From RH-AL1 sp965277355 (GTDB lineage Bacteria; Pseudomonadota; Alphaproteobacteria; Rhizobiales; Beijerinckiaceae): a DNA stretch of 64,000 nucleotides. The translations under genes were made by a program, and so were the position numbers. Position 1 is the first letter of the stretch; every line of letters starts with the position of its first letter. Shown in pieces: positions 18,529 to 28,520 of this stretch. The stretch covers positions 496,001 through 560,000 of the forward strand of contig CBDICN010000002.1 of NCBI GenBank assembly GCA_965277355.1. The letters run 5' to 3'. Below the pieces are notes generated by a model. That model was given only the letters and a program-made list of their open reading frames with translations. It had not been told where the DNA came from and made no database searches.

Positions 18529-18804
18529 ATGAGATTGCAGTTTGTGAGCCTCGCCAGCGCTTTGCTCTTGCTCTCGGCAAGCGCCGCCGGAGCCGCCCCG
18601 TTCGCGGCGGTGCCGCTCGACACCGGCGCCGACGCGCAGATCCTTCATGTCCGAGGCGGCTGCGGCTTCGGGGAACACCGCGGCCCGTTCGCCGGCTGCC
18701 GCATCAACCGTGGCCCGCGCGGCCGCATCCGCGCCGAGGTCACCGGTCTGCCGCGCGGCTGCCCGCCAGGCCTGCGCCGCGGTCTCTATGGACGCTGCCG
18801 CTAA
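18529..18804 (+). CDS. Small exported Gly/Arg/Cys-rich protein (GCG-type)
   Basis: 91 residues from ATG 18529, with GGAAGGA nine bases upstream. After a signal peptide (cut near AAGAAP) the mature protein has GGCGFGEHRGPFAGCR and GCPPGLRRGLYGRCR. This resembles a class of small Rhizobiales proteins with a GCG...HRGP.G.C motif. The paired cysteines suggest a disulfide-stabilised periplasmic or secreted peptide. Function unknown. Confidence 0.7.
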   Translation: MRLQFVSLASALLLLSASAAGAAPFAAVPLDTGADAQILHVRGGCGFGEHRGPFAGCRINRGPRGRIRAEVTGLPRGCPPGLRRGLYGRCR

Positions 18805-18812
18805 GCATCCCG

Positions 18813-18840
18813 GCCCGGCGCAGCATCCCCTGCGCCGGGC
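18813..18840 (+). terminator. GC-rich hairpin after the GCG-type gene
   Basis: A perfect 11-bp stem (gcccggcgcag / ctgcgccgggc) with a 6-nt loop starts 9 nt after the stop codon. There is no T-run after it, so it may be a weak or Rho-assisted terminator or an RNA-stabilising hairpin. Confidence 0.45.
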
Positions 18841-19211
18841 GGTAGGGGCCGGAGGCGGGCCTCTGCGACCGCCGGAGCCGTGCGTTCGGTTGACCCGCCG
18901 GCTGAGCCGCGCGACGGTCGACCGCAACCCGACCGACAACCGATACGGGCTTTCGACACCGCGCGGACGCGTCACGTAGCTGCGGTGATCCGCGTCGCGG
19001 TTACGTTGCGAAACGGCCCTGCCGGGGCTCTAAAAAAGGAGCGCGGCGGGAGACCGGGGGCGCGTTTTTTGCGCATCGATAACGTCATCGCTCGCTGGAC
19101 CGGCGGAGAGGGCGGCGCCTCCGTTCGCATGGCGTGTTTCGGCTCCCTGACGATGGTGGTACCGTCGGTTCGCGAGAGGCTGCAAGGCCCGAAGGGCCGG
19201 CGAGACCCATC
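18841..19211. other. Intergenic stretch, no gene seen
   Basis: About 370 nt between the GCG-type gene and the DUF29 gene. It holds an A6 run near 19032 and a T6 run near 19065 around a GC-rich segment, which could be a crude bidirectional terminator. I see no supported gene or RNA. Confidence 0.4.
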
Positions 19212-19727
19212 ATGACCCGCAACGAGCAGCCGGGCTTCGACCCCGGCCTCTACGACGAGGATTTCTACGGCTGGACGCAGCGGCAGGCCGCGGCTCTGCG
19301 CGCCATGCCGCGCCAGCCGACGGTCGACCTCGCCCCCCAAAGTCTCGCGCATCTCGACATCGCGCATCTGGCGGAGGAGATCGAGGACTTGGGCAAGCGC
19401 GACCTGCGCGAGGTCATGTCCTATCTTCGGCTCGTCATCCAGCACCTCGTCAAGCTGCGCGCCGCGCCCGGCTCGCGCGACGCCGCGCACTGGCACACAG
19501 AGGCCGTCAATTTTCAGCTGATGGCGCGCGAGACCTTCTCGCCCGGCATGCGTCGCCTCGTCGACGTCGACGCGATCTGGATCGGCGGCTGCCGCGCGGC
19601 CGGGCGCTTTCTGAAGGACCAAGCTGCTCGCGACCCGTCGCGCGACCCCTGCCCCTTCACCCTCGACGACCTGCTCGCCGCCGATTTCGACGTGGAGGCG
19701 GCCGTGGGGAAGATCGCGGCGGCTTGA
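19212..19727 (+). CDS. DUF29 family protein
   Basis: 171 residues from ATG 19212. The DUF29 pattern is visible: LYDEDFYGWTQRQAAALR at the N-terminus, the central IAHLAEEIEDLGKRDLREVMSYLRLVIQHLVKLR, and PFTLDDLLAADF at the end. The family is common in cyanobacteria and alphaproteobacteria, often in many copies, and has no established function. No signal peptide or membrane span. It is the last gene before a repeat cluster and an AT-rich island. Confidence 0.88.
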   Translation: MTRNEQPGFDPGLYDEDFYGWTQRQAAALRAMPRQPTVDLAPQSLAHLDIAHLAEEIEDLGKRDLREVMSYLRLVIQHLVKLRAAPGSRDAAHWHTEAVNFQLMARETFSPGMRRLVDVDAIWIGGCRAAGRFLKDQAARDPSRDPCPFTLDDLLAADFDVEAAVGKIAAA

Positions 19728-19765
19728 GGGGCGTCATTGCGAGCCGCAGGCGGCGTTGGCGCGCG

Positions 19766-20103
19766 TTCCTTCTCCCGCTCGCGGGAGAAGGTGGCCCGAC
19801 GAAGTCGGGGCGGATGAGGGAGCTGGGCGTGAGGCTCGCGGATCGGCGACGATGGCGACGCGCGCGACCCATCCGGCACCACCCTCATCCGGTCCCGCCG
19901 TACGGCGGGACCACCTTCTCCCACACGTGGGAGAAGGTGGGCCGACGAAGTCGGCTCGGATGAGGGCGCCGGGCGTAGAGGCGCGCGGATGGGCGACGAT
20001 GGGGACGCGCGCGACCCATCCGGCACCGCCCTCATCCGATCCCGCCCTCATCCGATCCCGCCGTACGGCGGGACCACCTTCTCCCTTCGAGCCGGGAGAA
20101 GGA
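19766..20103. repeat. Cluster of three intergenic palindromic elements (family A)
   Basis: Three copies of one element lie head to tail and inverted. Key modules recur: ccttctcccgctcgcgggagaagg-like hairpins (19769, 19913, 20077 regions), cgacgaagtcgg, and the flanking cctcatccg or cggatgaggg. A perfect palindrome cccgccgtacggcggg occurs twice. The same modules recur at 44868-45012. They look like REP/MITE-like intergenic elements; no transposase is present. Confidence 0.8.
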
Positions 20104-20161
20104 AGAGCCCGCCCCGTCGCCGAGCCTCGGCGGAGCCATCCTTCGAAGGAACGGCCGCCCC

Positions 20162-20254
20162 GAACCCGTCCGGATTTTCTTGTCAATGATCTGCGACCGC
20201 TGCAGGCGGCGCGGACTTCGCCCGCGTCATTGACAAGAAAATCCGGATGGGTTC
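20162..20254. repeat. Long inverted repeat (28-nt arms, one mismatch)
   Basis: The arms at 20162-20189 and 20227-20254 are reverse complements except for one base; the core is tccggattttcttgtcaatg and its complement. The spacer is 37 nt. The AT-rich arms differ from the GC-rich surroundings. It stands 50 nt from the 3' end of the AT-rich two-gene island. It could be a bidirectional terminator-like hairpin, a REP-type element or the trace of a mobile unit; the sequence does not decide. Confidence 0.85.
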
Positions 20255-20303
20255 CCCTGCCAGCCGTACTTTCCAATGCTGGCTCCGCGCGGGCGCGCCT
20301 GCC

Positions 20304-21647
20304 TTAGGGTCCAAGGGTTCGCACTCCAGCGATTATAAGAATTGCAACGAGAAGGAGGTAAAGGGATGCGACCGTGTTCCTTGTAGTTCGATAGGTTCGC
20401 ATGGCGTCTTCGATAGGTATCCCGACTATTTTCTGACGCTCAGACTGCGAGATGTATTTGAATAGCGCCTCAAGCCATTTATCTCGTGCGCGCTCTTGAT
20501 CCGCAAAGAAGGCCGAGTTGAGTTGCGTTTGCAATGCAAAGGAAATACAGATAAAGGCTGCTGCTCCAAAATAAAAGAACGCTTGAACCGAATTATATTT
20601 AGACATTGCCGTATCTTGAAGCTCCTTAACAACGAAGGGTGTGGCTGTCACTGCCACATCCCTCCACAGATCGCCGGTGAGGCTACGTGCGCGCTCCGTC
20701 ACCTTCTGCGTATCTTCGATCACAGTCTTCCGCAGATCCGTTAGCGCCTTGAGCGTCTCGCGGCTTGCTGATTGAACGTGTGCTTCATACGCCACCTTTG
20801 CATTTTCCAAAGCGAATGCGATGATCTCAGAAATCATGATATCCGCTCGCGCGGCTCTCCCGATTTCGCTAGACAGAATTAGGTGACGTACATCGCGGTC
20901 TTCACCGGAACAATATGTCCACTTAGCTGCATTAGAAATCTGCACAAAAGCATTCGATAAGTTGGGCTCTACCTTGACTTTCCAAGAAGGTGGCCCTTTG
21001 GTCTCAAGATAGATCTCGGAGTTCTGCGCAGAAGCTGTATTTACGATTGCGCCTAATAGTGAGCGGGCGGATTGTTGCTGCCAATTTTGATATAATTCCG
21101 AGTCACAAATCGGCGAAGTTTCAAGAAGCCACGGTGAAAGATCTAATACAACTTCTCTACATGGTACGAGAGCTCTTACGAAATTTCTTGGGTTAATAAC
21201 GTTGACGCTATTCAGCGCTTCTATCGATTTTTCTACGTCCCAGTGAGAAACCGACATTCCACGCGTAATAAAGCTCGTAGAAGCGTCAATCTCTACACAG
21301 AATAAGCCATATACGCGATTGTTACGATCCTGAACGAAAGCAGATGCGGCTTTTTGAAATATAAAGAACGCGGCTCCAGAAGCAGTTTCCTTTCGTATAT
21401 TTATTGTGATGGCCCTTGCGGATTGAAACGCTTCGCTCGCGGTAACGTCTCCGCTTACTTCTACGTCGTAGACTTGGATATAAGTGAAAGGCGCTGGCGG
21501 GTTGGCCGAAAATCGAAGCCACGCGGACTGCTCATCGGTGCCAGCGAAAGTGCCACGCAAGATGATGACGTCTATGCGCTCGTCGTACTCTCCTCGCGCG
21601 GAGAAGCTACGGGCGAGATTTACGAGATGCTTCGAGTTCGAGATCAT
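20304..21647 (-). CDS. Unknown protein with two C-terminal membrane spans (AT-rich island)
   Basis: About 447 residues from ATG 21647; the frame is open to 21734, so the start is uncertain. The N-terminal three quarters look soluble. A helical segment rich in Thr/Arg/Asp (SASRETLKALTDLRKTVIED) precedes two hydrophobic spans near residues 362-380 and 427-444, so the bulk would face one side of the inner membrane. It overlaps the end of the NdpA-like gene by about 41 nt. Base use is clearly AT-richer than the window (one counted line is 38% GC). No family recognised. Confidence 0.7.
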   Translation of the reverse strand: MISNSKHLVNLARSFSARGEYDERIDVIILRGTFAGTDEQSAWLRFSANPPAPFTYIQVYDVEVSGDVTASEAFQSARAITINIRKETASGAAFFIFQKAASAFVQDRNNRVYGLFCVEIDASTSFITRGMSVSHWDVEKSIEALNSVNVINPRNFVRALVPCREVVLDLSPWLLETSPICDSELYQNWQQQSARSLLGAIVNTASAQNSEIYLETKGPPSWKVKVEPNLSNAFVQISNAAKWTYCSGEDRDVRHLILSSEIGRAARADIMISEIIAFALENAKVAYEAHVQSASRETLKALTDLRKTVIEDTQKVTERARSLTGDLWRDVAVTATPFVVKELQDTAMSKYNSVQAFFYFGAAAFICISFALQTQLNSAFFADQERARDKWLEALFKYISQSERQKIVGIPIEDAMRTYRTTRNTVASLYLLLVAILIIAGVRTLGP

Positions 21648-22662
21648 CGACGGTAATTTTATCGTGGATGGTAATCGTACCTTTGTCCCGGCTAACCTTA
21701 ACAACCGATTCTTGTAAGCCCGCTGGGAACACAATTTTGATGCCGCTTTCTGTCTCCACGCGTCGATTTCGAGGCGCCGGCACTGCCTCTTTGTCTAGAG
21801 AGAAGGACTCACCTGCTATCCCCTCACGACGAAGGCGCATTTGAAGATCGGTCATAACAGGACTATCGGCTGGCAAGGGTCCGACAATACTTGTAAACCA
21901 TTGTCCGATCTTCTCGCCGTCGACAATGCCTCCAGTTTGAGTGGCATCGTACAACCGCTTAGATAAGGTAGCCATGGCGTCCGCGGGGAGCGCGTCTTTG
22001 TACGTGCGGGCGACATCCTTGGTGATATCGATCAGCTTCTTCGTAAGTTCGCTCTCCGTCCGAAGCCGCTTCGCTCCAAGAAATTGCTCGAAGTACGCGG
22101 CGGGTTTTTGAGGATTTTGTCTGTCAACGACCCAAACTTCGTCTTGTGTCTTGTCGCTCTTATCAACGCGTATGATTGCCGCTTTTTGTAGAGCATTTCG
22201 ATTCTGCACAAAAGTACGGTCGATCTCGCCAAATGAGGGTTTCATCCGGCCTCTTCTTTTACCCTCCTCAAACGAATAGCTTAAGACCTTTTCATCTTCG
22301 AACTTCAGCAGAGCGAAAAGCCTACCGCCCTGGCATTGCAACGAAAACAGTAAAAAAGCCCCTGCGGCTGAACTACCGCGATGCGCTTCGTTGAAGGACT
22401 CGGCAAGCCGTTCACTCTCCTCCTGAAACGCAGTCGCGTCGCTTGCGATTCGAGCAATTTTTGTTCGCACAGTCGCATCTGTGAGAAACTTATATTTGTT
22501 CGCGCTCTGTAGCGAACGGATGCGGCCGAGGAAAAACTCCGAGTAAGGTCTCGCGTCGAAAGCCTCAAGTAATTGGAAATGCTCGTTGCCGGGTCCAACA
22601 GTATGGAAGACGCTTTGCGAGATTGCCATCGTTTCCAAGTCTTCATTCGGCAAAAAGCTCAT
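21607..22662 (-). CDS. NdpA/YejK-like nucleoid-associated protein (AT-rich island)
   Basis: About 351 residues from ATG 22662, with GAGGAGG five bases upstream (TTG 22680 is in frame but overlaps that site). The arrangement matches the NA37/NdpA family: a FLLFSLQCQGGRLFALLKF strand pair, AAYFEQFLGAKR in the middle and GIKIVFPAGLQES...GTITIHDK near the C-terminus, equivalent to the GLTINFDA...DTLTIKG end of YejK as I recall it. NdpA proteins bind DNA and nucleoids, and homologues occur on plasmids and phages. It is the first gene of a two-gene, AT-rich operon. Confidence 0.7.
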   Translation of the reverse strand: MSFLPNEDLETMAISQSVFHTVGPGNEHFQLLEAFDARPYSEFFLGRIRSLQSANKYKFLTDATVRTKIARIASDATAFQEESERLAESFNEAHRGSSAAGAFLLFSLQCQGGRLFALLKFEDEKVLSYSFEEGKRRGRMKPSFGEIDRTFVQNRNALQKAAIIRVDKSDKTQDEVWVVDRQNPQKPAAYFEQFLGAKRLRTESELTKKLIDITKDVARTYKDALPADAMATLSKRLYDATQTGGIVDGEKIGQWFTSIVGPLPADSPVMTDLQMRLRREGIAGESFSLDKEAVPAPRNRRVETESGIKIVFPAGLQESVVKVSRDKGTITIHDKITVDDLELEASRKSRP

Positions 22663-22754
22663 CACAGCCTCCTCGAACAAACGTAGAACATTTTACGAGA
22701 ATAGCAAGGTGAAGGTTCCGGCTTTTCAAAACTTTTGGTTGTAAGCGGCTAACG

Positions 22755-24407
<1,653 letters not shown>

Positions 24408-24553
24408 GTGGGGCTCGCCGTCTTGTCGATGTGAATGGGGTTTGCGGCGTTGTAGCGGGCGGCGCGGACGTGGTCCAGCGTTGCGCGCGGCCCCATTGCG
24501 AGATGCGCGCCAAATCGGTAGATATCGTGATGTCTATCAAAGGAGCGAGCGCC

Positions 24554-24823
24554 ATGTCCGAGACATCGACGGCCAAGCTCTTCATGCACGGGCGTAGCCA
24601 GGCCGTGCGGCTGCCCAAGGCGTTTCGGCTTCCGGGCACCGAGGTCCGCGTCACGCGCGTCGGGCGTGCCGTGTTGCTGGAGCCGATCGGCAAGCCGAGT
24701 CTCGAGGAGATGCGCGCCTCGCTGGCCGCGCTCGACACCTTGAGGCACATCCCGTTCATGGAGAACGGCCGCGAGCAGCCGCCGATGCCCGACGACGACG
24801 ATCTACCCGCCTTCGATCCATGA
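24554..24823 (+). CDS. vapB: VapB-type antitoxin (SpoVT-AbrB fold)
   Basis: 89 residues from ATG 24554, with AAAGGAG nine bases upstream; an in-frame ATG 24530 would add eight residues. The N-terminus TAKLFMHGRSQAVRLPKAFRLPGTEVRV is the swapped-hairpin AbrB DNA-binding domain of VagC/VapB antitoxins. The acidic, Pro-rich tail (PMPDDDDLPAFDP) would bind the toxin. Its stop overlaps the toxin start (ATGA), the usual layout. It likely autoregulates the pair. Confidence 0.9.
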   Translation: MSETSTAKLFMHGRSQAVRLPKAFRLPGTEVRVTRVGRAVLLEPIGKPSLEEMRASLAALDTLRHIPFMENGREQPPMPDDDDLPAFDP

Positions 24824-25230
24824 TCTGCCTCGATACCAACGTCGCGGTCGTGGTGATGAACGCGACGGCACCCGTCGTGTCGGAACGCCTCCTCGTGGAG
24901 GCCGACCACGGCGCCGTGTTGTTGCCGACGGTCGTCGTCTTCGAGCTGCGCTTCGGCATCGACAACAGCGCCAACCCGCTCGAGAACACGCGCAAGCTCG
25001 ACATCTTCCTCGCATCGGTACCGATGACCCTGATCGGCTTCGACGCCGAGGACGCCGGCGAAGCCGGGACGATCCGCGCCGGCCTCAAGAGGAAGGGAAC
25101 GCCGATCGGCCCCTATGACGTTCTGATCGCCGCCCAGGCGCGCCGCCGAGCGGCGACCCTCGTCACCGCGAATATGCGCGAGTTTTCGCGGGTGCCGGGA
25201 TTAAGGCTGGAGGATTGGACGGCAGGTTGA
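24820..25230 (+). CDS. vapC: VapC-type PIN-domain toxin
   Basis: 136 residues with the PIN nuclease acidic set: CLDTN (Asp 5), FELRFGI (Glu near 42), GPYDVLIAAQA (Asp near 100) and TANMREFSRVPGLRLEDW at the C-terminus. VapC toxins are Mg-dependent ribonucleases, commonly cutting tRNA or rRNA. The reading frame is intact and starts within the vapB stop codon. Confidence 0.92.
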   Translation: MICLDTNVAVVVMNATAPVVSERLLVEADHGAVLLPTVVVFELRFGIDNSANPLENTRKLDIFLASVPMTLIGFDAEDAGEAGTIRAGLKRKGTPIGPYDVLIAAQARRRAATLVTANMREFSRVPGLRLEDWTAG

Positions 25231-25297
25231 GGGCATAAGCGCCGAAGGCGCCGACGAGCGGCCGCTTCCCCGCGGTCTCGCAAAAGTCGCATGACGA

Positions 25298-25480
25298 TCA
25301 TCGGCGCAGGAAATGATGGCTAAGATAGCCGATGGCGGCCGCCGCGGCCGACAGCAGGGCGAGGAACGCCATGAAGAGGAGCACCGTCGTCACGGTGACC
25401 TTGGTCTGCTCGAGCCGCTGCGCGACGCGGACGAGGCGCCCGCTTCGGTCGCCTTGTTCCGATCTCTCTTCATCTCGCAT
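25298..25480 (-). CDS. Small single-span membrane protein
   Basis: A 60-residue product from ATG 25480: a charged N-terminus (MRDEERSEQGDRSGRLVR) followed by one clear membrane span (about 31-52) and a short basic end HHFLRR. It is divergent from the KAP-like NTPase gene. The ribosome site is weak, so this is a modest-confidence call. Function unknown. Confidence 0.5.
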   Translation of the reverse strand: MRDEERSEQGDRSGRLVRVAQRLEQTKVTVTTVLLFMAFLALLSAAAAAIGYLSHHFLRR

Positions 25481-25667
25481 CGCCGGCCCCGTTTCTTTGC
25501 TCGTGTAGCGCAGGCGAGGCGCCGACGCGAGCGGCCGGGGCGCCGCTGGTGCCGATCCTCGTTCGGACGGCGCTCCCTTTCGGAGTCTTGGCGCGGTCAC
25601 ATTCGCTGCGTACCTGCCTTTCCCCGTGCGGCCGCGAGGGGCTGCGGAACGACGAAGGGGAGCAGCC

Positions 25668-27650
25668 GTGGCGGACGCTGGATTTCGCGATCTCGGGTCT
25701 TTCGTGCCGGGCAGCCGCGTCCGCGAGCCGGCCGCGCCAGCGCTCGGCGGGGCGCCGCAGCCGGAGAACTCGGTGCTGGTGACGCCGCCGCCGCAGACCG
25801 CCGCGAAGCGTCCCCTGTTCGGCGGCGAGCTGCCGGCCGGCGACGCGCTCGGCATCGACGGCACGGTCGGACGTCTCGCCGAACTCGCCGCGCATCGCGG
25901 GAGCGGCGGCCCGCTGTGCATCGCCTTGCTGGGTGCACCCGGCGCCGGCAAGAGCTTCGCCCTCACGCGGCTCGTCGCGCGCGTCCGCGATCTGACCGCG
26001 GCCGCGGCGAAGCTCCAGCAGAGCCCGTTTTTGGCGAAGGTCCATGTCCAGACGATCAATGCCGCGAGCCTCGAGGGCGAGCCGGGGCTGGCGCTGGCGG
26101 CGAGCCTCCACGCCGGGCTGCGCCAGCCCTACCCGGACCTCGCCCGCGAGATCGGCCACACCGCGCGCGATCCCCACGTGGTGCTGCGCGAGGTCAACGA
26201 GAAGCTCGACGATGCGCGGCGGCGGCTCGATTCCGAGCGTCGCGCCCTCGACGATGCCGGCTCGCGGCGGGCGCGGCTGACCGAGACCGTGCTCTACGAG
26301 GCGGCCGGCTCGCAGGTCGACGCCTACGCGCGCGCCAACAGGGCCGGCATCGAGAACCGGCTGGTGTCGTTCGGCATCACCGGCGATCCGATCCGCAACT
26401 ACAAGGATTTCGTCCAGTTCGTCGCCGGCTCGGGCGGCAAGCTCGGCTTGGCGCTGCGCTCGCTCTACGCCTTCAAGGGCCAGACCAAGCTGATCGTCGC
26501 CGCCATCGTCCTCGTCGCGATCGGGATCGGGCTTGGCGTCGCGATCGCCGACCAGACCACCTGGCTGGCCGAGATGCGCAGCGGGCCGCAGAGCGGCGCC
26601 TCGCTGGCGAACTGGCTGCAGGAGCATATCGGGCTGATCGGCACCTTGAAGAGCGCGGCCTATCTGCTGGCGGCACTCGCGATCGCCGCCAACATCTGGC
26701 GCGCGTCGTCCTTCCTCAAGCCGATCGTCAAGGGCGAGCGGTTGCTGGAAAGCGACCTCGACAACCGCCGGCGCGACCTCGACGGGCATTTCGCGCACCA
26801 GACCAAACGCGTCGACGCGCTCGACCGCGACGTCGAGCGCCTCTCGCTCGAAAGCGTCGAGGCGGAACGCAGGGCCGGGGGCGCCGGGTCCTCACGCGAG
26901 CCATCGCCGTTCGAGACCACGGGGGCCTCGCAGGCGCAGAACTTCTTCGCCGTGCTCGCCTCCATGATGCAGGCTCCCGCAAGCGAGCGAGACGGCGTCG
27001 CGGCACCCCAGCGCATCGTCCTCGCGCTCGACCATCTCGACGCCGTGGCGCCGGACCGCGCGCGGGCGATCCTCGATACGCTGCACCGGTTCGCCGGCCG
27101 CGGCCTAGTAACCGCGGTCGCCGCGGACCCGGCTCGGCTTCAGACCGGCGGCGCGCACCGCGGCGACCTCGAACGCTGGATCGAGGTCCCGGTGCGGCTC
27201 GACGCAGGCGGGCACGATTACGGCGCGCTCGTCCAGGCGATGCTCGGCCAAGCCAAGCCGCCGGCTCCCGCGAAGCCCGATGCCCAGACGTCCGCTCTCG
27301 ACGCGCCGGTCGACCGCGACGAGGCTTCGCTGCTGACCGCTCTGGCCGATCTCGCCGGGCGGTCGCCGCGCGCGGTGCGGCGCTTCGTGGACTTGTACGG
27401 CCTCGCCCGTCTCGAAGGCGGCAACAAAGGCGCGCTCGCGCTGATGCTGGCGCTCGCCCAGGGCGGCACGGATGCGGAGAAAGCCGCGGCCGCCGCGGCC
27501 GCCGCCCACGACGGAGCTGCCGCGTTCGATCTGCCCCAGACGACGCCGAGACTGCGCGCGGCGCTGAACGAGGTCTTCGCGATCGGCGGCCGTTTCACCA
27601 ACGCCGAAGCGGTCGACGCCGTGCGGCACGCGGCGGTCTACTCGATCTGA
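25668..27650 (+). CDS. KAP-like membrane P-loop NTPase
   Basis: About 660 residues from GTG 25668, chosen for the strong AAGGGGAG six bases upstream. Walker A GAPGAGKS is at 89-96. A charged coiled-coil-like region (EVNEKLDDARRRLDSERRAL) precedes two hydrophobic spans near 274-297 and 329-344. A second coiled coil follows, then a Walker B-like RIVLALDHLDAV near 449-460. A P-loop with membrane spans inserted between Walker A and Walker B is the KAP-family layout. KAP NTPases occur in signalling and in phage-defence contexts, but no effector is adjacent. GC content matches the chromosome. Confidence 0.72.
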   Translation: MADAGFRDLGSFVPGSRVREPAAPALGGAPQPENSVLVTPPPQTAAKRPLFGGELPAGDALGIDGTVGRLAELAAHRGSGGPLCIALLGAPGAGKSFALTRLVARVRDLTAAAAKLQQSPFLAKVHVQTINAASLEGEPGLALAASLHAGLRQPYPDLAREIGHTARDPHVVLREVNEKLDDARRRLDSERRALDDAGSRRARLTETVLYEAAGSQVDAYARANRAGIENRLVSFGITGDPIRNYKDFVQFVAGSGGKLGLALRSLYAFKGQTKLIVAAIVLVAIGIGLGVAIADQTTWLAEMRSGPQSGASLANWLQEHIGLIGTLKSAAYLLAALAIAANIWRASSFLKPIVKGERLLESDLDNRRRDLDGHFAHQTKRVDALDRDVERLSLESVEAERRAGGAGSSREPSPFETTGASQAQNFFAVLASMMQAPASERDGVAAPQRIVLALDHLDAVAPDRARAILDTLHRFAGRGLVTAVAADPARLQTGGAHRGDLERWIEVPVRLDAGGHDYGALVQAMLGQAKPPAPAKPDAQTSALDAPVDRDEASLLTALADLAGRSPRAVRRFVDLYGLARLEGGNKGALALMLALAQGGTDAEKAAAAAAAAHDGAAAFDLPQTTPRLRAALNEVFAIGGRFTNAEAVDAVRHAAVYSI

Positions 27651-27862
27651 GCGGGCGCGCCCATCGAGATGCCGCGTTTCACTCGATTCGCACGCGGGCG
27701 CTTCGCGCATCTCGGACGCTTGGTGGAGAAAACTGTCATTTCACGTTCTCGCGGCAGCTATGCCTGGACTAGGCATTCCCTTCTTTCTGCTGCCAGCACG
27801 ACGGTAGATGAGAAAATTTGGGCGGAAAAAGCGTTGGCATTTTCAAGGAGGCCCCGGGCGAG

Positions 27863-28144
27863 GTGGCAATATCGATTCCCAAGCAAATCAAGCCAATTTT
27901 CGACTTCGTGGTGCAGGTGGTTTTTGGTGCAATTGGTTTCTTGGTGGTTTTCGGTGTCGCAATCCTCATATCAGCCCTTGTCAAGATGGCTGAGGGCATC
28001 ATGCCCGATTGGGTCCATGTCGCCGCCGACTACGCCGAAAAGGCGCTGTTCGCGTTGGATCTCTTCTGCTTTGGTTTGTTCATCCTTAGCGAAACAGTTA
28101 AGCTGATACGGGGCCTGTGGAACAGTGGAGGCGCTCATGACTGA
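27863..28144 (+). CDS. Small membrane protein, unknown
   Basis: 93 residues from GTG 27863, downstream of AAGGAGG at an 11-nt gap; TTG 27818 would add 15 residues. Two hydrophobic segments (about 12-37 and 60-80) flank a short loop (MPDWVHVAADYAEK). The region 27730-28330 is AT-richer than its surroundings. The stop overlaps the next small gene by 8 nt, so they form a unit. No family recognised. Confidence 0.6.
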   Translation: MAISIPKQIKPIFDFVVQVVFGAIGFLVVFGVAILISALVKMAEGIMPDWVHVAADYAEKALFALDLFCFGLFILSETVKLIRGLWNSGGAHD

Positions 28145-28331
28145 TCAGAAGCACGGCGGAGATGTCGTCGCACCCGCCAGGGTTGTCATTGACGGATCAT
28201 ACTTTCGCGATCAGGCGCGAGACGCAGTACGCACATTCATCGCGCCATTGCATGGCGTCTATACAGCTGCGACCGGCGCCAAGTCCGAGAGCGCGGGCAA
28301 CGAAAAGCGGCGGCAGAAGAAGCAAGCTTAG
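28137..28331 (+). CDS. Small basic protein, unknown
   Basis: 64 residues from ATG 28137, overlapping the end of the membrane-protein gene by 8 nt. The product is soluble, with a Lys/Arg-rich C-terminus (NEKRRQKKQA). Its only support is the overlap, the spacing and the shared lower GC. Function unknown. Confidence 0.45.
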   Translation: MTDQKHGGDVVAPARVVIDGSYFRDQARDAVRTFIAPLHGVYTAATGAKSESAGNEKRRQKKQA

Positions 28332-28520
28332 CGCGTGCGCGATCTGGCCGCGCTTCTTCGCAGGCCCATCTCATGGTGTGGGCCGGCGAAGCCGAGATCT
28401 CCAGGAGGCGACATCGCGGGACCACCAAGCCTTGAGGCGCGAAGGATGGTTCGAGACGCGCCTTCGGCGTCCTGACCTTGAGGCTCCGGATCACGGCGCA
28501 AAGGTGTTTGGGATCGATGC

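Noticed and set aside
20162..20254. Insertion sequence termini
   Set aside because: The arms are only 37 nt apart with no transposase between or beside them, and no matching end exists beyond the island.
28332..28520. Possible gene or RNA between 28331 and 28521
   Set aside because: The stretch has short palindromic modules like a degraded repeat (around 28435-28490) but no supported frame or RNA fold.
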